Assembly (NCBI GenBank): GCA_944470555.2
Contig: OX104127.1
Location: forward strand, 57,506,140 to 57,570,139
Reading direction: 5' to 3'
Length of the DNA: 64,000 nucleotides
Origin: Heterobilharzia americana
Lineage: Eukaryota; Platyhelminthes; Trematoda; Strigeidida; Schistosomatidae
In this document: positions 20,885-33,324 of the stretch, one piece after another
How positions within the stretch are numbered: position 1 is the stretch's first letter
Layout: each line of letters opens with the position of its first letter
The notes under the pieces: model-generated
Database searches by the model: none
Seen by the model: only the letters and a program-made list of their open reading frames with translations
Told to the model about the DNA's origin: nothing
Program-made: the position numbers and the translations under genes

Positions 20885-21340
20885 TTAGTAAAAGAGAGGA
20901 AGTAAGAATAAGAAGATAACGAGGTTAAGTATAGTGGTTAAGATGAAGGTAAAATGTGTATACATCTGCGCTTCTGATATAGGTTCTGAGCCATATAACC
21001 TAGAGTCTCCAACCACTGGTTTTTCTTGTCCTACGGACCCCAACCGGCTGGTCTGCCTCGCCCTACATAGGTCAAGCGAACAGTCAACGACTTCAAGCAA
21101 TGATGCCATGTTTTAGTCTGGCCACCCCGAGCCATTTTCCAGCCTGAACCTAATTCAGCCTACCTTGTGCTACGGGGTATAGGGTGATAAGGCATGCATA
21201 ACATATGTCCAAGCCATCTGGGTCGATGAAGGTTCACAACCTCATCGACTGACTTTCCTCTCCTGTCTAGAATTCCACGCTTAATGTCTACGTGACAGAC
21301 ACGTGGTAACACAGCTTATGCTACGAAGGGGATTGTGGTG
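20885..21340 (-). mobile_element. SR2-like non-LTR element, 3' end fragment
   Basis: The minus strand reads, in broken frame, the C-terminal region found repeatedly elsewhere in the window: a VNLHRPRWLGHMLCMP-like stretch near 21190-21235, then LDLCRARQTSRLGSVGQ near 21045-21095 and AQMYTHFTFILTTILNL toward the end. It matches the ends at 47160-47460 and 52080-52420 in order. This copy is decayed and is duplicated at 38494-38949. Confidence 0.65.
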
Positions 21341-21699
21341 GGTCACCTGAAGCCTTCTCATGTTTTCCGTCTTTATTGGTTATATTTTACAGCTGTATAG
21401 GGGGGAAAGCTGCTACGCAGTAACATTATTGACTTTATGCTAACTGGTAGCAGCGACCAGGTAAGATCAAGTAAATAATGGGATTCATCTCTTGAATGTA
21501 TGTTTTACAAACAATGCAATGGAAACTCAGAGTGTTGGAGGTTTTACTAAGATCCATCAACTTTGAAAGAGGCCTCGGATGTTACAAACTCCCACGAGCA
21601 GTTTTAAGAGATTGCGGACGATGTCTGGTTGATTCGAACCGTGTGAGTGTAGGGAACCAGAGAAGCTTCAGGTGACAATCTGCTAGTTAAAACCAGACT

Positions 21700-22965
21700 T
21701 ATCATAGTAGGACATGCTAGCGGTTGGTGAGGTTTGAATAGGCTTTGTGTACCACTTGAAGCGTGTAAGCGGTTGGTACTTTGTGGCCACTTACCATGTG
21801 GACTTTTCTCGGAATGGTTGAAGGGAAAAAGTATCTGTTTTGTGGGTGATAGTCGGGCTGCATATCAAAAGAACCCAATGAGCTATACCACTGAAACGCT
21901 TGTTTTCTCAAAGTTCTACCATGCCAGAAACGTCACTTGGAAAAAAGCAGTGTAAATTGCTACTCTATGATAGGAGTCCTACGGTGAGGTCTTACTGGTA
22001 TCCGGACGAGTATGTGACAGCATCAAGGCGCTTCCCTATGGGGAGAGGTTAGAAACTCGGTCGTAAAAACAGAACAGCCCATGCTGCCACACGGCAAACC
22101 AGTGCCGGGGGTATGAGCTCATGGTCGGTTTCGAAACTAACAAAAAATGTCTCAAACTCCTAAAAGCGCCGTATGTGACTGACTTCAAGCAGATATCCTT
22201 TGGGCTCTGTAATCGCACAGTAATCCCTATTCTTCAGGTACCTATAGTAGAACTAGTCTTCCACGGTGTGGGCAGCTGGGAAGTGTCAACTGCATGCACA
22301 CTTTCAATCACTCACAACCTTGTCATCAAGGCCGATAGCTACTATCTTGATGTGGTGGTGGAGCTTGCATATCACAATGACCCAACGAGCTATGCTGGTA
22401 GAACGCTTGTTCCATCGGGGCCCTATCGTTCCGGAAACGTTTGCTGGATAGTGGTAAGATAGATAAAAAGCGGTTACCGTTGTAGTGTACACTAATACAT
22501 TAAGATGAGGATCCAAGGGCGAAGTCGTACTGTTGGTAACTGAATGGGGTGTGACAGCAGTATGGTGTTTCCCTCGGATGACCAATAGTGCCTCGTTGAT
22601 GCCGCTTCCCAGCGGAAAGGAAGGTGGGTTAAAAAACGTCGGCCCCCAAAACAACATACTTCATCCTGCCCCACGGTCTTCGAGTGTTAGCGGTATGAGT
22701 CCTGTGTATCCGGCGTTGGAACAATCACCTCAAAACAGCATCCAACAAAGAGCCTTATGTCACAGACCTCAAGGAAATGTAGAATGGGCTGTGCGATCAC
22801 ACAAATCTTTTTATCTTTCAGGTACTTTAGGAATAAACAGCTTTTCACAGTGTGGTAGCAAGGAAGTGTCAACCGCCAGCACGCTCCTAGTAGTTCGGAA
22901 GACTCAATCAAACAGCATCCTCCTCAACTCTATCTCCTCATTTGGCATCACCTCCTGTTACTGAT
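21700..22965. repeat. Diverged repeat array (about three units)
   Basis: Segments recur with similar order. The stretch 21870-21945 (aacccaatgagctat, gaaacgcttgtt, cagaaacgt) matches 22376-22450 (gacccaacgagctat, gaacgcttgtt, cggaaacgt). The stretch 22230-22310 (gtgtgggcagctgggaagtgtcaac) matches 22820-22900 (gtgtggtagcaaggaagtgtcaac). Spacing is about 0.5-0.6 kb. Plus-frame translations look similar between units but contain no recognised domain. The array is duplicated at 39309-40574. Confidence 0.45.
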
Positions 22966-23089
22966 ATCAAGCCTCTTGTACCTTCCCGAAATTCATTCTA
23001 CGACCGTTGTGAACGATCAGATCCATCGAGACCTCATTTCTAGTCTCTGATGACCCTGCCATAGATTTCATGCTGGTACTTTCAGCGAC

Positions 23090-23600
23090 CGAACTCCATA
23101 TCAAATTTGAGAGGAAGCATCTTTCGCTAGAGTTCTGGAATCCCTACCCATGGATGTTTGCTGTGTCTCTGAAATACGCATGCAAAACCCTAGTGCGGTT
23201 ATTGAATTGACCTCACCTGACCATAGTAGTGAACCTTCAAAATTCACCTTAGGGTATATCAGGAGACCCAGTGACTATCTCTTTTGGACTCGCTGATATA
23301 TGCGTAGCATTAAGTTGTGGAGCGGAAAGTGGGCTTCTTGGCTGGATACCAGTCAACAGCCGTCTATGTTCTGTGCGACTCAATGGATTTATAGGAACTA
23401 GGTAGGGTCGTCAAACTATGTGGTGCCTACCTAACCACAGACTGTAGTTCGAATGATGCAGAGGATGAATTGGATGAGAAGCTGCTTTGTTACAGTAAGC
23501 AAAACGTTCAGAAGTAATAATGGGAGATGACTTTAATGCTCACGTAGGGAAGCCGAGAGAATCGGTTGTGGATGAATCGCGAGCGAATTCGGTTCCCTAA
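23090..23600 (+). mobile_element. SR2-like endonuclease fragment
   Basis: The plus strand encodes, with frame breaks, an APE-type endonuclease start: DVCCVSEIRMQNPS (23155-23195), then a RLCAVRL-like stretch near 23350-23380 and GDDFNAHVGKP (23524-23556). The same sequence continues into a longer copy at 40699-42956. The duplication edge falls at 23542, inside the GDDFNA motif region. Confidence 0.65.
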
Positions 23601-23604
23601 ATTT

Positions 23605-24545
23605 TATATTTGGTGCGGAATTTCAATCTGAACATATCCACTTGGTGGAAATAATACGTGCTCTTATGGCTCCAAGAATTAGTCGACTGCTCCCAATCTT
23701 TCGCGGTTTCTGGAACATCCTCACAATCAGCTCATCAGTTGGTCAGGATTCTTCTTGCGACGAACCGTCTAAAGTTTCCCAACAGCCATAGTGGCACAAA
23801 TATTCTAAACAAATGATCGTACGAGATACCAATATACCTATTTGCTCGGAATATGACTTACTCGCAGTAACTCGACACCACACGTTCTATAGTACTCTGT
23901 ATCAAGTGATCCTTTCAAGTAAAGGTTACCATGCATCAAATACAGTTCTCGAATGATGCTGCTTACGCTGATGTGAACGGTGTCTGAAGTCCATATATAA
24001 CTGCTGCCATTTGGACTATTAACCACTTCAACGTCTACTTCCATCTACCACTAGAAGTGCTGCCGGTGGAATTAATGCATATTACCTTTAAACATAAGTG
24101 GTGAGCTGGAAATGCATTGACTTAGACACTCGCCTTGGTTATATAACTGTGGATACTTACCGATATTCCAGATCGTACAAATAGGCCCTTTGTGGTTAAC
24201 ACGGTTAAAAGCTGAAGGACTTTCTAGTGAACGGATGTTTATATTTTTAGATGAGAAGATATGCAGATGGACTAACAATGTTGGCTGGTTATAACGCAAA
24301 CGTCGAGCATTGCGCGCTGTCGTCGTTGGTAGTGTAACCTATCCGTGTAATGACAGATGGAAATCCATACCCATCTCTTGATTTTCAGCAAGCTTTAATA
24401 AGTTTATGCATATCAATAACTTCGTTTGTGAGTTATAAAATTCCCGATACTGTCCTGTAAACTTTCAAAATTTATCAGGTTGATGGTGCTTGCGAACTGA
24501 TATCTGTCACGTTATATCCATCATAAATGGAGAAGAATTCCCATT
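23605..24545. repeat. Repeat R, copy 2 (uninterrupted)
   Basis: This copy matches 2786-3431 followed by 6251-6530. At 24265-24280 it shows the undisturbed atggactaaca where the other copy carries the LTR element. The function and class of R are unknown. Confidence 0.7.
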
Positions 24546-24756
24546 ATCTTTATTTTGTGGTGGAATTTTTTACGGTCTCATAACCATGATCTTCCCGTGT
24601 ATTTTCAATTGTTCAATGAATTCCCTACTGTATTACTCAGGAACAACGTGACAATGCCCGCTGACAGTAAGCCAGAAATATCGTCGTATCCATCGACTCT
24701 ATGGAGCGTAGCACAAAAATATTCAGAGAATTAACGTGAAAATGTGCGAAGATGGT

Positions 24757-25780
24757 AATAACCGACCAAGAGGCATGATGGTTAGCAGATAAACGTGAAC
24801 TTCCCTTGCCTCTGCGGCGGTATCCTTGCGAAACCTACGGCTTCTCTTCTTATGACGACAAAATAATAGTAAAAAGAATGAGGTTACCAAAAAGTTCCTC
24901 CAGGACTACTAGCTCAGCTCGCCATGCACCACCATATTGTCTCTAAGGTCCTGATATGGTAACACTCAACAGGCAACATCATGATCATCCCTCCCTCATG
25001 ACTGTAAAATGTGTGGTTACCATTACAGCAAGAAGCATGAATTCTACTCAGACGTTTATAACTTCACTAAGTTTTTGTACATAGGTCTACTACACATAAG
25101 TAAATACCTGGTCCGAAATCTTCCATTCTCTTTATTCCACAGTGACATCTTCAGCTTCAGTTTAGTTTCCACTACTTTCGTATGCACCCTCATCCTCTTC
25201 CCCATAAGCTTACCTCTAGACAGTAGGTTGTGGATACCTCTTCAAGTAACTTTTGTAGTCAGTACAATGAACTCACCCACATGTATCATGGTCAATGATG
25301 TGCATCTGCGGGGTATTTCCCTTCTCCTTTTTCGACTTTTGTCTGCTGCTCGCTTCTGTTATTCACTTTTCAGGTTTACCCAACCAGTCCGTCATCCACA
25401 TGGAGTCCTAGTGCACTATACCATCAAAACCTCATGATGAACGCGAACAACCCAAGGTCACGGCCGTACTACTCGCCTCACCTTCAATAATATTGGAAGA
25501 TCCAAACAATGGCCGAATAATTCCTACCTTCGATCTGGGCTTGCCTCAGTATGGCGAATAATTATGTTGGTGCAAATCTGTTTTATCCTATGCCACCCGC
25601 GTAGCATCAGTGTTCTTCCTCTAGACGCACCTATTACGTGCCGTGAGAAACGGCATTTAATGTGTAGCTTGACATTACACATAACAGTCAGTTCATATTA
25701 CCAGAGTGATCAAACCCGTAAACTGTTTTGTTTTCGTGTGGCCTATGTTGCATGAAATGTATTATTGTTATTATTATTAT
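24757..25780. repeat. Inverted-repeat arm P (left)
   Basis: This arm is the reverse complement of 30450-31473 (coordinates sum to 56,230) with no difference noticed. The inner end lies in a TTA/TTG simple repeat at 25762-25790. The outer end stops at 24757. It includes a 142-codon ORF (25009-25437) that also exists in the other arm. That ORF has no recognisable domain and is probably chance. Confidence 0.88.
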
Positions 25781-28009
25781 TATCATTATTATTTACAACC
25801 CATGTCTACTTCTTCGTCAACGCGTGCTTATAGCCCACCTTCAAATCTCCGAACTTACTGGTAGGTTGACATATTGGTTTTTACCAAATGTGGCCACCTG
25901 TGTGCTGCAAAACTGTCAACAATGGATGCACGGTGGGCCACGCATTAGCATCCCTGAAGCAGCGGTCGAAAGCGTTTCACCTGAGGTCGCTGACTACTGC
26001 CTTTGTAAGGCAGACTTAACAGGCAAGTGTTTCAATTCGAGAGTGAATATGGCTACGTGAAGGCCGTTACCCTAATGAAGCGCCGGATTGATTTAGCACA
26101 TGGGGGCGAGAGAGCAGCTGGCAGACAACGGAGTAACGATATTATTAATTATCATAATTTATATATGGATTTACAGGTACACATCATTTTTACGGATACG
26201 GTTGTAACATTAAGAAAATCTTTGATAACTTTTTTACCACCTCATTTTGATCCTAGGTAGTGAAAATCCTCAGTCTGAAATAAAGAAGATTTTACATCAC
26301 ATACAAGTCGTTGGGGTTTTGTTATGCCTCTAGGCTATCTGGCAGAAATGAAAGTCATGTTTAATGAATACGTAAAAGCATCGTTTAAAAAGAAGAGGAA
26401 GTGACACACCAACATCTCAAAAACATTAATGCCGGTTGAGTTACTCGGGTGGTTTAATTTGAAGGATCATGCACATTGAGGGGGTACCACAGCAGCTTCC
26501 ATGAATATTTCAAGGGACATGCACCTCCAAGTTCGTTGAAACGTCAAGATGTATTGCATAGACGATAAAAAATAATACTGATAATAATATATCACTTCTC
26601 TGGTGAAACGATCTTTCTTTGTTTGTTCATGCCAACTTGGACATATGTACACCATAGCGGCCATAGTGCTTTGCATCGCTCTCAATAGCTCGGTGAATAT
26701 TGGATAAATTCCTTCGAATCTGAGGTGGACTCAGAGATTCCGCACCTGTAGATGAGTTTTGGGTATTTCTTCGCATTTTGCTTACTGTTTACAGCTGCAG
26801 TGAATGAAATGGAGACAGCCAATGGAACACTGGGTGAATAAATGTCAATAGCCTCCGTGGAAGCATCTTCCTGTGATGCCATAAGGACGTTCGTTACAGG
26901 TTGCGTGACTGTGAAGGGGTCGCCTGGAGATGGATGCAGTGATGTTTAAGAATACCAATGACGAAATGATGTAGTTTCAATTTAACTGCAAGTTTCCAAG
27001 ATTCTACTTACAAAAAGAAAGGAGGAAACAGAGCTGGGAATCAGGGCACAAGGAAGTTAATTATATGTTAACTTTAAGTTATGCACAAGGTGTCATGCCT
27101 ACTTTAATATGTATAGTCCTGGGTTTCATATGTATATGCCGATTAAAATATGCTATTCACTGCATTTAAGTAGTGGTTTTATTGAGGAGCTACGTCTGAA
27201 GATGTCTCCATAAGTGATGGTAGTAAGTGGGAGGTATTGTCGGGATACTTAACTGACGGAGAGGTCCCAATTGTTGTAAGCTGCCTAGTATGTTCTGGAG
27301 TTTGCCGGATGAATCACAGGCTGCTCACATATTCCAATCCTCAACATGTACCTATTTTTTGATCGCGGGACTTAAACCCACCACCATTTCAAGTATAGAC
27401 GAGAACCCTTATGGAAGGGTAAATTCAGTTCACTTCCACGTATTCCTTACGCTTAGATGCCAATGTGAACTGTTCAGGTAAACTTCACTGCGTAAACAAT
27501 GGACTATAAAAAGTAAAGTGAGGTATGTCTGTGATCCTTTTTGGAGTTAAATTTCAAGAATACTTTTCATGCACCATCTAACCTGTTCATTTATTTCCTT
27601 TTCCTATCCGTAAATGGCGTTTAACCCGTCCACCGGATTGTCGTTTGCTCATGACTGTTTGCACAGACATATTTTATCATGTAAATTATCGTGCTATTTT
27701 TCCACACAATACGTGCTTCATTTCTTGATAATAGCTTTTTGAGTATACTTGTGGGTCGCTACGGACATATGTACACTGTTGCCCAAGATCCTGAGAACCA
27801 CTGTACCAGTGTATAGGACGGCTATCATTCAGATGCGAATAAAAGGGAAAATCCCAGTAACTCCATGGCTGCAGGTTGTTGTTTTATTATCAGCAATTAC
27901 GCACTGCGTAGGGGAGAAGTCTACCGGTTCACACATTTTCAACATTTTTGGAGACATCTTGGCTATCATAACAGGTCATTCGTTGACACAGGTCTCTCTA
28001 CAGGCACTC
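25781..28009. other. Unassigned sequence between the P arms
   Basis: Several short ORFs (for example 25728-26060 and 27290-27481) have no motif that could be recognised. No splice-consistent exon chain or repeat partner was found within the window. Confidence 0.4.
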
Positions 28010-28850
28010 ATCTGAAGAAGTTCAGTACTGCCAACTTTCCATAGTTCTAGCATTATCCATGAGCGTTAATTGAAGAAAACGCATTTTCCTCGTGTGAACA
28101 TGTGTTTCGATAAAAAACACTCAACACATAAGGAGCATCGCCCAAGCATCCCTCCAAAATCCTCCCTTTGCGATCTCGTCATAGGACGCTCCTCCTGCAA
28201 CGTAGAATAAAAGAAAAACTTATAAAGTCGGCGGCATACGCCAACATGCAGTCAGTGGGAAAAACGATGAGCAAGGATCACGTATGCACCAAATCTATCA
28301 GGACAAGTTTTATTTACCGCTGACCTCTTCGTTTTACGAAAACATACCTGGCGTCTGAAGTGTAAGCCGTGCAACATAACCGCAGACTACTAAACGGACC
28401 CGGTGTACAGTTAGAATTCCGAAAAATACATGATGACACCGAAGTAAACTGTTTCTAAAACTATCCCTCAGAATTATTCCGGTAGTCGTTTCACCTAAGT
28501 ACACACAGGGGAACGCAAGACAAATTCACGCGCTAAATAACGTCCCCATTGTCATCTGTGTGATCGTAGATGATAGAAGCTAGAAACAGTAGGGAAACAG
28601 GAATAGAACCTCGAGGCACACCACTCAACGTCAGGAGCCAGTTAGATACAGAGGGACAAACTGTAACTGACCTGGTGCACAGATAATTCCTGCGCCAACT
28701 CCGTTACGTTTGGGATACATACACTAGCTGAGGTTCCTTACACAGAATATCACGAGTCAACCTGCCAAAAGCCTTTAAAAAATCAAGCAGACAGATATGA
28801 ACGGGCTTCCGCTGCTCAGGAGTTCTTGTGTAATTCCTCGGCCTGAAAGT
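28010..28850 (-). mobile_element. Degenerate non-LTR reverse transcriptase
   Basis: The minus strand near 28600-28820 gives KPVHICLLDFLKAFGRL followed, after frame changes, by SNWLLTLSGVPRGSIPVSLLF. These are decayed versions of the RT motifs LLDFxKAFD and SGVPQGSxLGPLLF. Toward 28250 a stretch reading MLAYAADF may be what is left of the FADD box. The order and spacing fit a Jockey/CR1/R1-type RT, but decay is heavy and the class is uncertain. Confidence 0.55.
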
Positions 28851-29811
28851 TGGCTTCCCCAGAGTAGGTGTAGAGAACCTGTGGCTCCGTATACAAAGTG
28901 AACCAAAAATCTTTCATTTATTCAGTGAGCACAGTACCCTGCCGTTTCCCTACAGAGTTTTACATGAGTGTGCCTGATACTTTACCCTGTCTTTTGGATT
29001 TTTATAATAAATATGTTATGGAAGTCCCTGCAATTTTCCCAGTCTATAGAATTATTGGTGAACCTCCGCGAATTCCAAGAAATCCACCTAAGCCGTATAA
29101 GTTTATGGGCTCCTGAATGACCCAAGAAGAGTAAAACTATACTGTTCTTCGTGTAGTCGGCGGACCAGCAGGGTTTACTACTCTCCTGGCTTCCGCGTGA
29201 ACAATAAGGAAATGTAACTGTAGCCATCGTCTTTAACAATCCGAAGTGATGGTTTCGTGTGACTGCTCCCACAAATCCCATACATCTCTTCCTAAATTTC
29301 TTGTCGCGATGGTATTCTACCAACTCCATTTCATCAGGGACTCCCTGTTTTGTCATACAAATACGTCGAAAGCCGACTTCTTAACTCTCATACGTTAGCT
29401 ATCTTGAGTTCCCTTCTTCCAACTGCCCAAGTTCCAGATGAATTCTCAGCTCCTCCTCCCCAGCAAGTAGCCGAGAGTCTAACAGAAAATCCACTGCATT
29501 TTTTTGCAATTCTTTATTGAGTTGCGGTGTTCAGATAACACAAATAATTTTATCCTGCTGCATACATACAATCATTCCATCGCGGAGCACAAATGCTCTG
29601 ATGCATGCACAATCTCATTTCCTACGTGAATAAAAATACAGTCAGTGAATTATTGCAGACCACCCACCATAAGTCTGCACTACCAACAATGAGATTACTC
29701 CTAACATAAGAAGGCAAATATAAAATATGTGTACATACACATATATATAAACATACTTGAGAATGGCGATAGCTTGCAGCCTTCATTTAACCTTCCAACT
29801 ACATTTTCACT
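28851..29811. other. Unassigned sequence
   Basis: Overlapping ORFs on both strands (28898-29116 on +, 28982-29356 on -) lack recognisable motifs. Short TA/CA-rich runs lie near 29725-29750. Confidence 0.35.
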
Positions 29812-30445
29812 GCATGATATGTGCCAACAGTTGAAAATTTTGCCAGTATCTATTCACATTTGCTAGGGGACTTCATATACAGAGTCCTTCCTCATTGTTG
29901 GCTAGTGTGCTTGTTCAGTATGATGTTCCACATGTCTGACAGTTCTATTGTTTCCCCTTTGTTGTACGTGTTATGGGTGTTATGTGTAAGTATGGGTTCC
30001 GTTATTAACTCTTCTTTCCAGGTGTTGTATGATAGTGTTGTTCCAAAACGGATGTTATGTTTTTCAGCCCATGTATGAGCTGCTATCTATGAGTGACTTT
30101 CCAAATATCGCGTTTTTGCTCCCTTTGTTGACCGACCTTTGGTTATTGTTTGGTATTCACCCAGTCCGGTTTTCCTTGACTTACATGTTTGTCCTGCGTA
30201 GCTTACTAAGCAATCCGCACACGGTATTTCATACACAACATTATTCTCTTCCAATGTTTAAATCGAAGGCAAATTTATCTTTACCAGATTCATATGTTTA
30301 AATGCTGTGAAAACAACAGCTCACCTAAGGTTTCTTCGACTTGCGTATGATACGGCAACGCCACAATGTTCCTGTCATTAACATTTTCATCAACTCCTGT
30401 TATTGAATTTTGTTTCGTCTTCCTGGAAATAGTAGTATTGATAAT
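29812..30445 (-). mobile_element. Penelope-like element fragment: RT-linker end and GIY-YIG nuclease
   Basis: On the minus strand a linker with NIVALPYHTQVEETL (30325-30370) is followed by NVVYEIPCADCLVSYAGQT (30185-30245). The second block matches the Penelope GIY-YIG start, VVYxIPCxxCxxxYVGQT. Downstream, HTWAEKHNIRFG and a WKEELITEPILTHN-like stretch (29960-30075) match the C-terminal HxW and Glu-containing part of that nuclease. Frames are broken between blocks. The upstream RT is missing because sequence homology ends at the inverted arm starting at 30450. Schistosomes carry Penelope-like elements. The GIY-YIG call is from motif recall. Confidence 0.72.
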
Positions 30446-30449
30446 GATA

Positions 30450-31473
30450 GTAATAATAATAACAATAATACATTTCATGCAACATAGGCCACACGAAAAC
30501 AAAACAGTTTACGGGTTTGATCACTCTGGTAATATGAACTGACTGTTATGTGTAATGTCAAGCTACACATTAAATGCCGTTTCTCACGGCACGTAATAGG
30601 TGCGTCTAGAGGAAGAACACTGATGCTACGCGGGTGGCATAGGATAAAACAGATTTGCACCAACATAATTATTCGCCATACTGAGGCAAGCCCAGATCGA
30701 AGGTAGGAATTATTCGGCCATTGTTTGGATCTTCCAATATTATTGAAGGTGAGGCGAGTAGTACGGCCGTGACCTTGGGTTGTTCGCGTTCATCATGAGG
30801 TTTTGATGGTATAGTGCACTAGGACTCCATGTGGATGACGGACTGGTTGGGTAAACCTGAAAAGTGAATAACAGAAGCGAGCAGCAGACAAAAGTCGAAA
30901 AAGGAGAAGGGAAATACCCCGCAGATGCACATCATTGACCATGATACATGTGGGTGAGTTCATTGTACTGACTACAAAAGTTACTTGAAGAGGTATCCAC
31001 AACCTACTGTCTAGAGGTAAGCTTATGGGGAAGAGGATGAGGGTGCATACGAAAGTAGTGGAAACTAAACTGAAGCTGAAGATGTCACTGTGGAATAAAG
31101 AGAATGGAAGATTTCGGACCAGGTATTTACTTATGTGTAGTAGACCTATGTACAAAAACTTAGTGAAGTTATAAACGTCTGAGTAGAATTCATGCTTCTT
31201 GCTGTAATGGTAACCACACATTTTACAGTCATGAGGGAGGGATGATGATGATGTTGCCTGTTGAGTGTTACCATATCAGGACCTTAGAGACAATATGGTG
31301 GTGCATGGCGAGCTGAGCTAGTAGTCCTGGAGGAACTTTTTGGTAACCTCATTCTTTTTACTATTATTTTGTCGTCATAAGAAGAGAAGCCGTAGGTTTC
31401 GCAAGGATACCGCCGCAGAGGCAAGGGAAGTTCACGTTTATCTGCTAACCATCATGCCTCTTGGTCGGTTATT
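30450..31473. repeat. Inverted-repeat arm P (right)
   Basis: This is the reverse complement of 24757-25780. Its outer edge at 31471-31474 joins inverted Gypsy sequence with a shared ttt. The same base is therefore the end of two separate inverted duplications. Confidence 0.88.
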
Positions 31474-32186
31474 TTCAGCAATACTGGGTAGTTATCAGTC
31501 CAAACAAGTGCCTCTTTGGGGTACCTTCTTTAGAGTTTTTGAGACATTACATAGACGCCCAAGGTATAAAACCTCCTAGCGATAAAACTGGTGCCCTCTT
31601 GCAATACACTGGACCCGATTCGACAAAGAAACTATGCCGTTTTCTTGGCATGCTCAACTTCTGCCTGCGTTTCATCCCATACCACGCCTCAATTCTCCAG
31701 CCTTTGACGGATTTGCTATAGGGCAACCAAAAGAATTTCCGTTTCACTGACGAAGCACGCCAAGCTTTCCATAGCGCCAAAAAAGCATTATCACAGGTAG
31801 CCATGCTTTCACATTTGAATCCGAACCCAGAAGCACGCTTGACCCTCTGCACAGATGCTTCCCAATCTGCAATTGGAGACGTCCTTCAACAAAAGCTCGA
31901 TGATAAGATGCTTCCACTTGCTTTGTTTTCCAAGAAGCTAGAGCCACCCCAAACAAGATACAGTACCTTCAGAAGGGAAGTCCTATCCGTCATCTGCTAC
32001 AAGGGCGTGATTTCACCATCCTCACCGACCACAAACCATGATTCTATGCGTTTCGAACGGCACTGGATAGGTTTCGCCAAGAAAAGCAAGACAAATAGGT
32101 CACATCTCGCAGTTTTCTACGGATATCCAGTTCGTCAAGGGTAATGCTAACGTTGTCGCCGATCCCTTGTCTCGCACTTACCTCAT
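31473..32186 (+). mobile_element. Partial inverted copy of the broken Gypsy pol
   Basis: This is the reverse complement of 13030-13743 (coordinates sum to 45,216). It starts abruptly in the RT thumb ([20 protein letters not shown] at 31482-31540). It continues through [20 protein letters not shown] and RNase H LTLCTDASQSAIGDVLQQ (31840-31895), ending at ADPLSRTYL and the same 50-bp RTE-like fragment (32189-32238). It has no gag, protease or RT palm. Confidence 0.85.
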
Positions 32187-32239
32187 GCAGCCAGGTTGAA
32201 AAGACTGGAGAGAAGAGAGGGCGATGGAGGCGTGCTACA

Positions 32240-33324
32240 GCTCACATAAAACGACCTGAAAACTTCCATCTTTCCGACGTCCCTGTCATATTCATTATCA
32301 TTATCCTCAGACCCACTCTCAGTTCCTCCACCCATCAGACACAAATATTTTCACAATAACTTGTGACCCGACCTAGGTAATTTGCAAAATGTCGCGTTGT
32401 CACATATGCAGAAGTTGCGAAGAAACCATCGGCCCTGCCGGCAGCGCCTTGGTTTCTTTACACTCTCCGTCTACAAACTAAAAAAAGGAAAAGTCAACAA
32501 ACAACCACATCCCCAATAGTTATTCTTAAGAACGCAGAAATTACTTCTCATTCGGCAGAGGAAGTGGGACCGAAGACAAATAAACCTCAAAAGATGAACA
32601 AGAATGTTCATAGTTTGCCTTATTCATCTGAAAGGAATTGAATATTGGAACCGATTGAAACCCTTTAAATGGCTACATTTCAATTTGTGATTGTTAGCGG
32701 GCTTGGTATCAGGCTGGGAATTATTTCAAACGTCAACATAAAAGATCGCTCAGTGAGAAACCGTCTCAGTCTTTCTTTACAGTTACTGTGTTGGTTATAA
32801 TGTGATGAATTATGGTGATTATTTTCCTTTGAAAAATGTTTGTGGCATCTTCCTCAGCCAACACTTAATTCTGGCGCACTTTGTAAGTTCTGGGCAAACA
32901 CCTCGAGATTTAACTTCACCTTGGAATGAGAAGACGCACAAAACTCTCTGAAATTTCCCCACCTTCTTGAAAGTGTCAAAAGTTACCAAGTACGCCCAGA
33001 GACCTGAAATTTGGTAAGCGCGCCCGAAGTAGGTTCGAGCTAAAATATGAAGTTAACAAAGTGCACCAGAAGTAAATGCTGCCAGGGTTATTGGTTCTCT
33101 GATGCAGAAAATTGCTAATCATCAGAGTTCTTGAAGTTAGGAGAATCAAACATAGGCATTTATTATGAGTTGCTTGAACGTCGACCGCAATCGATTGGTT
33201 TGGAGTGCACTGCAGTGAACCCTCCAATTAACCGCATGTCACTTCCGTTTTTAGGATATGCATGTTAGACCATGTAAAGACTGACTTTCAGAAACAAAAA
33301 ACCGTCGTTATGGTTTGCTTGTTA
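32240..33324. other. Inverted copy of the unassigned 11892-12975 stretch
   Basis: It carries the same sequence as 11892-12975 in reverse orientation, including the foldback pair (32855-32891 and 33046-33083). No gene is recognised. Confidence 0.5.

Larger units (their letters stand above)
15507..23542. repeat. 8.0-kb duplicated segment, copy 1
   Basis: This segment matches 33116-41151 at a constant offset of 17,609 bases, with no indel seen and one substitution noticed (15580 a against 33189 g). The left edge is at 15507, next to broken Gypsy sequence. The right edge falls inside an endonuclease-coding stretch at 23542. It contains an RTE-like copy, the 20.9-kb SR2-like fragment and unnamed repeats. 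Its first 2.8 kb also matches 9334-12100 in inverted orientation. Confidence 0.9.

Noticed and set aside
20885..21109. Membrane-protein-like ORF with hydrophobic C-terminus
   Set aside because: The sequence is the decayed C-terminal end of an SR2-like element running into AT-rich flank.
25009..25437. 142-codon ORF present in both inverted arms
   Set aside because: Its duplication is explained by the arm itself. It has no recognisable domain, and its hydrophobic composition fits chance AT-rich sequence.
29821..30301. Plus-strand ORFs of 85-90 codons
   Set aside because: The minus strand carries the Penelope GIY-YIG motifs. The plus-strand ORFs have none.
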